The position numbers and the translations under genes are program-made. A stretch of 64,000 nucleotides of DNA from Halichondria panicea. Its lineage: Eukaryota; Porifera; Demospongiae; Suberitida; Halichondriidae. Of the stretch, positions 12,369 to 23,777 are shown one piece after another. The stretch is from the NCBI RefSeq assembly GCF_963675165.1, contig NC_087377.1, positions 10,650,632 to 10,714,631 on the forward strand, in the 5' to 3' direction. How positions within the stretch are numbered: position 1 is the first letter of the stretch; every line of letters begins with the position of its first letter. The notes under the pieces are model-generated. The model was not told where the DNA came from. It did not search any database and was given only the letters and a program-made list of their open reading frames with translations.

Positions 12369-14945
12369 GGTTGTGGTGCAGCTAGGCACATTGTGAGGCA
12401 GAGGGTACCTAAAGAAGATGCTGTTAACCTCCCTGAGCACGTGAAGATCAATAATGTACCTGTTCAAGATGAGAGGAAAGTACCTTCGGGTGAAACTGAG
12501 AGTAAACCCTGTCCAGTGCAAGAAAGAGTTAGAGGTATACATGTACATCATATTTACCAACTAACTAACTGTCATGGAAGTTTTACTGTAGTTACATAAT
12601 ACTGTATAGCGTGAAATTTTCAAGGGGTTTAATTTTCGCAGATTTCGTGGGTTAGCAATCCTACGCGAAAATTAAGTCCACGAAAATTGTTAGAATTACC
12701 TGCTATAACGTGCAAAGATAAAGATTTAAAGGTGTGGCTTCTGGTAAGCAGTCATTCCGTGAACATTGTGCAACGAAATGCTTTTATAGAGGCCATTCCA
12801 CGAAATGTAATTGCATCGAAAATTTCGCGCTATACGGTAATGTATAATGTATTACCTAACCTTTTGTTCAAGCTATAATTATACCTTTTTTTAAACAAAA
12901 AATATTATTATTATTATAGTGTGCGTGCACCTGTATCTTCCTATTATTAAATGTAACAACCAACTTTTTAGTGCCATGTTTCGTATAGGAGATCGAGCTC
13001 CTGGTTCAGCAACTCACAGGGGAAGCCAAAACAGTGATCAATCTGGTGTGCAACCCGAATTCCCTCCCAGCTTTTCTAATCAAATGGTACGCCAACAATT
13101 CAGTACAAATTTGCGGGAAATTTTCGTGAGTGCAATTTGTCCTCAGCTAAAATTAATGTTTGCGTTTCATTGCCAGCTAAGCTTAGCATGTGCAATACTT
13201 GTGCATGCATGGGAGTTTATCCCAGTTTTAATTTTTGCGTTACCGAAAAACGCAAAATTTTGCATCTCATGAAAATGTTTAGCCATAATTATACGGTTAT
13301 GTGATTGTGTTTATGTATTATTAATACAATTGACCGTCAATTTATATTTGTTTTTTGCCTTTTTAATTATTATTTTATATCGTATTATTATTTTATATCG
13401 TTGCAGGGAAACCAACCAGAGGAAAATGGCATTTCCAATGCTAACCCCCACCATGTATGTGTGGAGCTACCTAGTACTGTACCGGATACGCCTGACCATT
13501 CCCATGGAACTCAGCCCGAAGATGGTTCTTCCACGAGTGGACGACTTGTATACACACTGCCGATGCAAAATAAGGTGTATTAATATTTGCTGATGCTGCA
13601 ATTATGCATAATTACACAATGGTGTTTACAAGTCGTGTCGACTCATGCATGTGTGAGACTGACTTATCATTTCAAAGCTGACTATATGCAGCTCTCTTAT
13701 AATTATATCATGTTTTATAAGTGTGTGACTGCAAAGACTATTCACCTACAAATACGTATAATTATTGTTCAGTCGATCTACTGCTCACTAATATATTGTG
13801 TCCTTTTGCAGCCTCTTGTTGAGTGTGATACGGGAGTAGTTGTTTATGCAGGTGCCTCCCAAGCGTCTTCACTGGTAAGTTTGTATTATTACACAGTAAA
13901 CTCTCGTTAATCCGGTCACCATTAGGATAGTGTACATTGTAGTTTGGCCGGAATAGCGAGGTGGCCATAATTATTTCAGAAATAGCTGACCCTATAAAAA
14001 AAATAATTATGCCTCAAATCTAATTTTGCGGTTCTTTCTCGAGGATTATGAATTATTTTAACTGCTAATACAACTCTTATCCGATGGGCATAGAACCAAT
14101 TTTATCTGCCAAACCACACCCAAAACATCATATCCGGCCAATAAACATAGTAGTTTGGGGCAAGCGTACGTACGTACGTGGTCGTATTTCGTGCAGTCAC
14201 CAGTATATTAAAGTGACCGTACTTCAGAGTCTAGAGAGTAGAATCCACAAACGTGTGAGTAGTTGTACCAAGGGCGTATACAGAGAAGATTGGTTGTACT
14301 TAAACGTATCTTAAGATTGAAATTGTGCTGATACCATTGTGTACGTGAATGAATAATCTACACTAACCAAAAGAGCACTAAAAACTAGCAATTTTGAGCA
14401 CTGCGGAGCTAGGATGTTAAGATATAATTATGTAAACAACATAATTATGTAGAACCTTACATAGCCTAACTATGCGACAAAGTCCCAGACCTTAGCCAGA
14501 AACCGTTGGTCTTTTCTCTCCCGATTACCCACTATTTACTAATCACCACAACCCACCACCTTACGGAAACATGTTTGGATATGTTGTAGCTTATTCATTC
14601 ACCTAGGTAGCAGCACAAAATGTTCCTATCATACATTACATTAATTTGTGGTATTCTACTCTCTAGACTGTACCGTATTACTAAAATATTTTGCGAGTGA
14701 AAAAACCTTTGCAAATTAGGAGCCAAAGCAGCAGAAAATTTGACCCTTTGCGATCTATACTATTGCGTTCTGGCAAGGATCGTGTGTATATATTTACTAG
14801 GATTTTATTGTTGCGAATTGATCAACCCTCGCAAATGTTTGATGCTCGCAAAACATTATTCGGCAGTAACTGTTATTAATTTACATATTTTTCTTCCATA
14901 TGAATGCAGGGTTCCTCAAATGAAGCCATGCAGCTAACTGCTTAG
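9322..14945 (+). CDS. Gene C: single-pass receptor, Cys-rich module plus beta-sandwich-like ectodomain
   Basis: Ten exons join in perfect phase to 444 aa: 9322-9403, 10698-10964, 11569-11619, 11828-11962, 12027-12206, 12280-12534, 12989-13086, 13407-13574, 13812-13874 and 14910-14945 (TAG). The start is chosen because MIKIWLIRATVMLAGLFL makes a good signal peptide whose exon ends in phase 1. The second exon (267 nt) is the same length and phase as the Cys-rich exon of D1 and shares its Cys pattern (KCDI..GPC, TYTC, PVCC). Exons 4-5 hold a domain with EYEVTEGSDAQVCLVI, resembling Calx-beta or related folds. A membrane helix follows, with eleven consecutive Val from a GTT run, then a cytoplasmic tail with Tyr in RLVYTLPM and GVVVYAGASQ. 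Several introns contain inverted-repeat elements. The role is unknown; receptor topology is strongly supported. Confidence 0.85.
9473..9631. mobile_element. MITE in intron 1 of gene C
   Basis: The ends TACCGTAGTTTATGTAATT and its near-inverse, with inner GCGCCA / TGGCGC arms. About 160 bp, non-coding. Confidence 0.7.
9893..9955. repeat. Short TAGCCTCGATTC hairpin in gene C intron
   Basis: AGCCTCGATTCCAGG and its inverse CCTGGATTCGAGGCT flank a short loop. The end sequence matches the TAGCCTCGA termini of the larger elements at 30565-31669 and 32396-37970. Confidence 0.6.
11021..11512. mobile_element. MITE with CCATAGATTAAAGAGGG termini in gene C
   Basis: The left end CCATAGATTAAAGAGGGAGA pairs with the right end CTCCCTCTTTAATCCATGG. 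Same group as 4041-4561. Non-coding. Confidence 0.7.
12336..12370. repeat. In-frame GTT microsatellite coding a poly-Val membrane helix
   Basis: The trinucleotide run lies inside the gene C exon 12280-12534 and encodes eleven Val after GIVVF. The duplicate exon (46351-46103) is 6 nt shorter, an in-frame change. Confidence 0.9.
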
Positions 14946-16096
14946 CTACCAATATATTATTGTACGCTGTATATACCCATAATAGTAGAGTGATAGGCAC
15001 AGAGCTTTTCATTATGCTGAGTATTAATTCATGATGTAGATCAATTAAGAGGTTCAACTCAACTTACGTAGTTGTATATCTGATTGCTCAGAAATAGTGC
15101 TGATAATACCATTAATGAATAAGAATATCGGTTGTGTACAAAGTATGCCATAATTATATAGCAGGCATATTTTGAGGGTTTAAACTTCCGCAGAATAGCG
15201 GCTTTCTTGCAGCATGTATGCATGCGATATAAATGTTCGCGGTACAGTTGTATATACATGCTTAATCAGCAAAAAGCCGCATTTATACGTACCCTGGAAA
15301 TATATATACCCGCTGTTACAGTACAGTAGTATCCATAATTATCATGACGATATTAATTATACCGCATGCAGTATTACAAAAATCTAAATGATTAGTTCTA
15401 AGAATTAACGTTCTAGAAATTTGAAATTTCGTACTTTACGGCATTCATTATACATTTACAATTAACTCAGCATATGAGTTTAATTCGCAGAAATATTATC
15501 TGCAGAAGGTCTTTTTACAGCTATATTTGCAGAATTTTTGATTTTTAGATGATGCTCTACAGTACAAAAAAACGGAAATTTCCACCATACGATTGTTTAA
15601 TTTACCAGCACTTGAAGGCTGTAATCTGATCGTAACATAGTATGCATGGTTTCAAAATTTAATGCGTAAGTTTAAAATTGAGTATATATACTCATGCTCG
15701 AAATATATGACACTTTTTGTGAAAATAATTATGCGACAGACTATTTCTGACCACTAACTGGCGTTGACAACAATGCAACAATTTTATGTCACGTCCTAAA
15801 TGGAGGTCACAATCAAATGTAGCCACCTGCATGGCTTCGATTCCAAGGTCACTTGACACAACAATTTAAGCGGTCTGGAATATTAATCCCTCTAAACATG
15901 CGACGCAAGCTTCAAACTATAATTTTTCGACCCCTGCTTTTATAATTGCTTAAAAAAGTGTCACCTAAAATTGAATAAAGACGGTATGTGATATTGCTCA
16001 GTTTTCGTTTGCGATCAGGTAAAAACTTGCAAGAAAGAGAACCTGATATATGATACCTTTAAAAATGTACATTTCACAATAAGTCTTATTAGGAGT
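14946..16096. other. Repeat-rich spacer between gene C and an orphan D-type exon
   Basis: No gene seen. It contains degenerate TACCGTA-type MITE pieces around 15000-15330 and repeats of the TCGATTCCAAGG type near 15835. The duplicate is at 42540-43690. Confidence 0.6.
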
Positions 16097-16197
16097 CTAC
16101 ACAGTAATTAAAACTAAGTTTGGGATGTAGTAGGGACTGCTGCTGGTTTTGAATGAATCATCAATGAGGGGCGAGTGTCCACCTGAAGGTTCAGCAG
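16097..16197 (-). pseudogene. Orphan terminal exon of a D-type gene
   Basis: After an acceptor TTCATTGCAG the frame reads AAEPSGGHSPLIDDS and continues to a stop. It matches the last exon of D4 (42434-42537), but a small insertion shifts the frame of the C-terminal residues. No other D exon lies nearby, since the duplicated block ends about 450 bp upstream, so it is probably a dead fragment carried along with arm 1. Confidence 0.6.
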
Positions 16198-16667
16198 CTG
16201 CAATGAAGAGATAAAATGATTAACCTACTGTACAGCAGGTGATTTTGTAGCCAGCAATTTTCTTATAAAAAGTATATACATAAATAGACGTTAAACCATT
16301 CCAGGCTGCTAAAAACTAATTTAAGCGGCCTGTAATCGAGGATTGTAGAATAACCAACACCAGGACTTCAACATAATTTTTCAACCCCTCCCTCCCAAAA
16401 AAACGACCTTTGACTTCGTAATTTAATATAATTATGGTGCAAAATTTTGTATTTTTCGAGGGCAGATAGTTAGTACAAAAATTAAAACTGGGATAAACTC
16501 CCACGCACTGGTATTTCACATGCAAACATATTGGTGGGTACGGTTTCCTGCATGGTATTATTAGAACCCACGAAAATTTCTACTTAGGGCTCTGGAGCAA
16601 AATATAGCATCTGCGAAAATTTCCCACTTTACGGTACCTCATATCTGCTGCACTAATCTGCATTGTA

Positions 16668-18908
16668 TTAAACTGTGAACGTCCACGAGTGATTCAAACT
16701 GTGAACAGCCGTAGTTGCATCATCATTGACAGTGCAGGAGAGGCTGAAAGTAGCTCCCACCATTACTGTTTCATCGAACTGTGTTCCAGTGACAGTCGGT
16801 GGATCTGCAGTAGTGAAGAAATGCTATTAATACACTCACAGACTGATTTCTTCGACAAATGTATACGGCATCCAATGACTACATTATGCATGAAGTGCAC
16901 ACATGCACACTATGGGTGCTAACAACATAATCGAGAGGTAATTACATGTTGACTGCTGTTGTACAAGTGTGACTAACAGAAGCATTAAAATCTCTCCCAC
17001 ACTTGCTGGCTCCAAGGTCGATGTGTCGGACACAACTGTACATTGGTTGAACCGAACACAGTGACATTTGACTACAAGCATTTGCTACAGGTCATTAGTT
17101 TTGTATGCAGTGCATTTGAAAGAGTAGAAAGGAAGGTGACACTCAACAATGTAAACAGATACCCTACACATATAACGTGTGCTGGTATTTGAAATTTGAA
17201 CTGTAGCTACTGCTCAAAAATTCACACACTGTCAATCAATTCCTGTCATGCAAGATTGTATTGCCACATAATTATAGTTAGTTAATGGGTTAAACTTTAT
17301 TGCAGAGCGTCTTAGTGATGGATACTAACCTGGCTGCTCAAGTTGTGTAGTAAACAAAGTAAATCACTATACGTACAAACAAGAGACCACAACAGCCACT
17401 TACGTGAGTGAGACACTGATCTCAAGTGGGAAGCAAACTATTTCCTGTTTTATCACCCAAGGTTTCTTACGGACAATGCCGTGGTCAGAGAGCTGGCTAT
17501 ACAATGCTAATGATCCCATAGAGTGAATCTACCAATAGTGAGAAGCACAAGGAACAACATCCCATGATCAAGACCACTCACCCCCCCTCCCCCCCGAGTC
17601 AAGACATAGCGATTCATTGGTAGCCTCATACATATACCGTGATAGTTCTTATTTGTCTGTATCAATCCGATTGATTTTACTGCTAATAATATTATGCAGC
17701 AGGAAGAAACCTCTCAATTTTGGCTAATTTGGCAAAGGCTTCGGGAATTATGAGGGATGCTTGACTCAAATTTTTCTGTTGTTGGGCACTTTCTATAATT
17801 TATTTGAATGAGTGTTGGGCAATTGTATGTGGGGGGCCATTGTTTGTATGCACACACGTTTCCCTTTAACTTTCATAGTTGAATTCACGGAAAGAGGAAT
17901 GAAACGAGACTTCACCACAAACACAAACACTATATATAGCTTGGTTTCTATTAACCACAAACATAAAAATGTTCCTCTAGATATACCAAACAAAAATATC
18001 ACAAGGGCAACAGTAAACCACATGGATGTGTACTTATACAACTTACTTAGAACGAGTAGTTGAATTTCTTTCTCCTCGCTCCCAAAGCTGTACGATCCTC
18101 GACGTTTGTAGAGGCCAGCATCATCTGTCTGCACATTGGAGATTCGATACACGCCAAAATCACTGGCAGTTGAGTCAAACTGTTGCAGTAGGGGGGTATC
18201 ACTTTCATCTCTGTACCAATTGATGCTCGGTGGAGGAGAAGATTGTGCAGTGCATCTTAGCTCTCCGGTCTGACCAGCTACAGCATACTGGAGGGATTCT
18301 GCTTCCACTGTAATCTCAGCTACAAATTAATAGAACTTAGGTGTTTAATAATACAAAACTGTGAACTATAACGTTATAGTCATAATTTATGACTTATTTT
18401 TATCACCCATGTAAAATTTCTTACTTCCAATTTGAAGTGTATCTGTAGTAGATGATACTCGCTGAAGATTAACAAATTCAACAGTGCAACTGTATCTCCC
18501 TGCATCATTGAACATCAGTGAAGTAATATCCAACCTCCTCGTTCCTTTGCTCCCAGACTCGCTGTGCCTAGTGCTGCTGCTTAGGTCTATGATTGTATTG
18601 TTGTGTTTCCAGATGAAGGAAGAGATAGTGTCCAGTGATGAGTCGGAGCCAGTTACCGTGCAGCGAGCAACGGCTCCATTGCCATTGATGACAACGTGTT
18701 CGACCTCAAATTCAAAGGAAACTTCTGTAGCATAGAAAGTTAGCTGATAAAAGAATATTGTACTATCTCATCCATGCATGCACAGCTATCTATACAAATG
18801 ACTGCATGCATTTGGTGCTGTAATAGAATACTCACCAAGTTCTTGTGCAGTAGCATGAGACAGTACACTTAGGAACAAGTACACACTCCATAACAATAGT
18901 GAAGCCAT
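16668..18908 (-). CDS. Gene A2: Ig-domain protein, paralogue of A1
   Basis: Exons 18908-18836, 18724-18425 and 18319-18047 match A1 in borders and phase. A fourth exon 16804-16668 fits in phase and ends in TAA, giving 260 aa. The signal peptide is MASLLLWSVYLFLSVLS. Ig domain 1 has both Cys. Ig domain 2 keeps LRCTAQ and INWYRDE, but the usual Y-x-C reads LYKRRG, so the second Cys is lost. The fourth exon starts a third Ig-like fold (PPTVTGTQFDETVMVGATF, FSLSCTV) that stops early. The assignment of exon 4 is less secure. Read-through of the third donor would instead add a hydrophobic stretch (MWFTVALVIFLFGI). The last exon lies just beyond arm 1 of the inverted duplication. Confidence 0.65.
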
Positions 18909-20070
18909 TATATTTCTTCTAATCCTCTGAGTCCTCTGTTTGATAGTGCATGGAATACTATCAGTATCATATTCTTCGCTGCATTCAGCTTTATATTCAG
19001 TCTTAGCCTCGAATCTAACCCTTTCAACTGCGGCCTGGAACCAAAGCTAATTAAGCCTATAAGTATAACCCGCGGCTAATAGGCCTACCATGCAATTGAC
19101 ACAAAATGCAGCCACTGATCATAACTAGTGTTCAAGCTGGCGCTGTGCTAATGCCTCTCGCCATGTTTTTGCTTTCGCTCAAAAGTATTAGAGTGTTATC
19201 TATAATGAATTTTATATTAAAGTTAGCTTATCTATATAAAGTCACTGAGAAGAAAAGACTTATTTACATGCATCTATTGTAAGTTGTTATTTATTGTATT
19301 ATGTGGCTTACCAGGACATCAAGAAAGAAGAAAATTAATTCTTCCAGGATCTGTAGTTCAGTGTATATAATATCTAAGAAGAAAAGACCTGTGTACATGC
19401 ATATTGTTATCTATATTGTTATATGGTAGTGTTTTGTGGCTTACCAGGCCCTCAAGACAAAGATGATTCTGCCAGGAGGATCTGGATCTGGATCTTGGAT
19501 ATTATTTTCTCACACATGGGGAATGAGCGCGCATGCGCATTACATCCACAGGAATAATTAAAGGGTGTGTCCAAAGAGATCAATTTCACAAATGGCTACT
19601 GCTAGCTAGCTAGCTGTGTTAACAGATATTTTCTGAGTATTGTAGCTAACAAAAAGCTAGCGCTTTAGTGCAAGGCTAACTCATATGTTGAATAGAAAGT
19701 TTGTGCAGACAGATGATGCTATGAAAGATTCTGAAGAGACTGCAACAGCCTTCAATGTGAGTCAAACTAGCCATAACTCGAGAAAGAAGCTTTAGTTTGC
19801 TAATCCACGAATCAAAATCCAAGAGAACGTGGCTAGAAGCCTATAGAAGCTGTTAGTTTTCGTCGCATTGTAACCGTTGAGCAGTTATAGCTGGAATACA
19901 CACACACACACAGACAGACAGACAGACAGACACACACACAGTCAGCTTTACCGTATCCCTTGTGCGGCTACGCCTCGAGGCATAATGATACAGAATAATT
20001 CACAGTTAATAAAATTCACAGTTAATAAAATAAAATAAATAATTCACTAACTGCCGGTTCTATCCTACAA
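18909..20070. other. Spacer between D2 and A2 with tandem and simple repeats
   Basis: No gene seen. Two similar copies of a roughly 140-bp segment (AAGAAAAGAC..CATGCATNTATTGT..GGCTTACCAGG) lie at about 19210-19480. CA and GACA simple repeats are at about 19898-19940. Confidence 0.6.
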
Positions 20071-23000
20071 TTAAAATGCTGATGCTGCTCCAATCTGCAA
20101 TGAGAGGTGGGGAGGGATGTTCACATGAGGTGCTATGCCAGTCCATCTGCAGGACTTTATAGCAGCTGCAATGAAAGAAATTAATGTATCGTGCATGTGA
20201 AATTCTAAGCATGTACCACAAGGAGCTTTCAGCTAGGATATGTATAAAATTAATTCGGTATGTATACGAAAAGCACAACGAATACAAAAAACACTTACCC
20301 AGAGAAACACAATACTTTACAGCTAAAGGAGCACGGATGGGCCCAGGCTGATATTGGTCAAACAGAGAGATGAGTGTTGTTGCCATGATGACGAGGGCCA
20401 ATGTCGTCAGTACGATTCCACAGTATACGGCTAGTCGTAGATTAGGGGAACCAAAGATGAATGGGTACGCAATAGCTCCGATCCAGGTGCCTCTATCAAG
20501 CCATTGGTAATTATAAGCTGCAATCAAATAACCTCCGATAAATGTACATGTGTCATGTTACTGAAACGTTTCACGTGAGCTTTTTGTTTACTGATTTCCA
20601 AATATAGCATATTAGATAGGCAATGATATCACTAGAATGTGTTATGACTACTAATGAGCATCAAAAATAAGCAAATATTTTTTGTGAGTGTTAAAGTTTC
20701 GCAAAAATAAAATCTAGTATTTCTATGACATCACGATCCTTGCCAGAACACAAAAATTAGAGTGCAAAGTGTTAAATTTTCTGCTGATTCACAATGGTTT
20801 CACTAGCAAACATGCATTCGTACATGCTGATGGCAAATTTTTACAAGGAATTGACTTTAGAAACAATAAATTGCTGACACTTCCCGTTGGACGCTAAGCA
20901 ACCAGAGGAGATCCGACATGTGTGTACGAATCACTACAAGTTCAGTACATTGATGTCATTGCGGTCGTGTGATAACGTCCAGGCCACAATGCACTGAACT
21001 TGTAGTGATTCGTGCACGCATGTCAGACTTCCTCTACTAAGCAGCAGTAGTGGCTTGTCCTACCACTGACATTGGATTATAGGTATCGTATAGCGGGTTA
21101 TTTCTTGTGGTGAAAATCGTGTTGTAGAGCATGATCTGAAATTAAACTGCTTATATGCGCAATAGGTTATACGTCACCATTGATTCTAGGCTGTACAAAT
21201 ATTTACATAAACGTGTCATGTACGTCTTACACTACATCGCTGAGACGAAATCCGAAACAGGGGACAACGAGTGAGCCAATAAACGAGGCAGGCAAATTGC
21301 AGGCCATTAATTTTGCTGGGGCACAATCTGATAATTCAATAAACAATAAGGCGCCACGAAAACGTTATTTATGTTATCTTATTTCCTCGATTAAACGCCA
21401 CAATTTCAATGGGAAAATAAAGGCAATAATAATTGTGCGATATAAATGTATGCGATATGGTAGCACTATGTCATCAATGTTTATGAAAAGGCACTTACCT
21501 AGAGAAGAGGTTTGATCGTTCACAGTTGGGTCGGCAGTCTTACGTTGACATTGGTTGTACAGGGTACTCAACGTAGTTAAGGTCATCGGGAAGATACCAC
21601 AGTATGCAGCTAGTCCTAGATTATGGAGGTCAAACATCTGGGGGTATGCCAGTCTGTCTGCAAGAGCTCTAATCCAGGGTGTGCCTCTATCAAACCATCG
21701 GTACTTATAAGCTGCAATCAAATAAACTCCGATAAATAACATGACATGTACGTTATAACTGGCAAAGTTTCATGTGAGCTTTTTTGTCTACAGATTCTAA
21801 ATGCGAGTAAGTACCGACATGTACAAGTCTGTATTGGCATGTTCTTACTAGAGATAACCTTTTACTTTGAAAATGGTTATACAAAAAGTAATGAGCGTGC
21901 AATTAATCAATGCAGCATTCTGTGGTAAATTGGTGAGTCATAAATATATGTATCATTATTCTTGTAGACCTTCTGGGTAGCTAATAAGCCACTGCCAATT
22001 AAGCAGTAAGTCCTGCCATTCTAAGCACGTGCTACACTAGCCTCCTTCACTGGCCTCCCCTGAAGAGAAGGCTTGCTACTGACTGCTTGCGCATGCGCAA
22101 CATTATTGGATATTTTCCCCCGTAAAACGCCCTGAATTTATCACGAAAATATTCTGACAAAGTATTGAAAGTCATACACAGAGCTATTTAGCTAGCTAGC
22201 TAGCTAGAGACAGAGCTGTAGTTTTGTTGTACAGCTATGTACAGCTATTTTCTTTCTGATAGAGTCAGTAGCAGTAGTATAGTAATAGATGGGCGTGGCC
22301 TGCCCATTACGCTAGTGTCAGCTTTCACTCCGTTCAGACGATTGTCATCCACGCTGTTGCAGGCTGTGGGTCTTTTGTTAGCATAGCAGGCTACGGGTAG
22401 CTATCAGTTCTTTCTCAGATGGGCTAGAAACCTTCAATCGAACTTTCTATCTACTTCCTTCCACCCACTTCCGTTCGTTGTGACGTCGTTGTTTTACTGA
22501 GCATACACGTTAATTGTTATCCGGCATTAGCCGGTATCTGACTAATGGTTAGCGCATGCATGCGTAAGCAGTCGATACCAGGTCCACTCTTCGAGGAAGA
22601 GTGGCCTAGAATCGAGGCTAGTGCTACACAGTACAGATTAGTGCAGCTTCTAAGGGCCACACATACAGTACATGTAGTTTCAACGAGGCAGGCAGCAAGG
22701 TGTATAGACTGGTTACATAGTGCGTATAAACTAGCTCTGCATTGCAGCATGGGCACTCCATGCATTGTTGGGGGTTTCTGTGAGACTCTGCACTTACCTA
22801 AAGAGGGATGGAGAGTAGTAGAAGTGTAGCCCCTTCCATGACACACAAATGTAGCCAGGGTCAGTGCACATATGATAGCCACACCCACATTTCCAAAGTG
22901 AGCTGGTGGGAACTTGTGCTTCTTTAGCGGGCCCTTCCCAGAGACAGAGCCATGAGTCTCGTCATCTAAGAATGTCAAGAGAACAATACTTCTAAAAGAT

Positions 23001-23717
23001 ACATGCGTACGTGTGAGGCTTTGTGCACTTGCTATACACAATTTGTTTATAAGCAATCACAGTTAAATACAATAGCATGAAATCGTCATGCAATACACTG
23101 TTCATTTGTAGGTACTGGGTACTAGCACACTAAACTGAATCATACCTGTACCTCCTGATTTAAAGCAGCTCCGTTGTTTGTGAGCCACAGCACTTGAGAT
23201 GTCCCCTCCAACCTTGACCTTCTGTTGCACTACAAATGCATCTGCCTCTTGGTCATCTGAGGAATGATAAAAGTGGAGTCAACGTAAATACACCTCGAGA
23301 TAATGCCCTAGGCTATACACATGTGCACGCAAAAGCTACGTACATGTAGTACTGAAATAGACATACGAGAATGGGAACTGTCGTATCAGACTCACACTGT
23401 TATCAGACACTCATATGTACATACCACTCCCTCCCATTCATGAGATGAAACTGACAATTTATAACTGCCGGGCACAAATGCAGCAAAAAAAAAGTCTGAA
23501 AGCACAGACACTCACCTTGATCCAAACTCTGCATATAACCTTGTACGACAGAGGACATCGAAGGTTTCTCTTGGGTACCATCTTTACATTCTGTATGGGT
23601 ATTTATGGCATCGTAATAACGAATGTTTAAACAACAACAGTTATGTAACAGTCTAACATTAATTTGATGGAGGACTTCATTGTTACTCTGTGCATGCACA
23701 GCAGGGGGAGAGTGATT

Positions 23718-23777
<60 letters not shown>

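Larger units (their letters stand above)
11778..16645. repeat. Arm 1 of a 4.9-kb inverted duplication
   Basis: This interval reads almost base for base as the reverse complement of 41950-46853. It holds exons 4-10 of gene C, an intergenic repeat-rich stretch and a minus-strand terminal exon. Similarity starts near AGTAGTTGCTGTACAGG (11779) and ends near GGTACCTCAT (about 16645). Differences are scattered substitutions and small indels. Confidence 0.9.

Noticed and set aside
13407-13583. Stop at KVY as the end of gene C, and an ITIM at LVYTLP
   Set aside because: A GT donor after MQNK keeps phase with two further exons, so the gene probably continues. The residue at +3 is Pro, so the ITIM pattern fails.
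14084-14314. Frame starting MGIEPILSAKPHPK, repeated at 44327-44557
   Set aside because: Conservation between the two copies only reflects the recent inverted duplication; it lies in a gene C intron and has no domain or splice support.
15059-15259. Frame MYIQLYREHLYRMH and copy at 43359-43577
   Set aside because: Translation of a degenerate MITE; the two copies come from the inverted duplication.
16930-17110. Possible further Ig exon of A2 downstream of exon 3
   Set aside because: Short Ig-like strings are visible, but no frame joins acceptor, core residues and donor.
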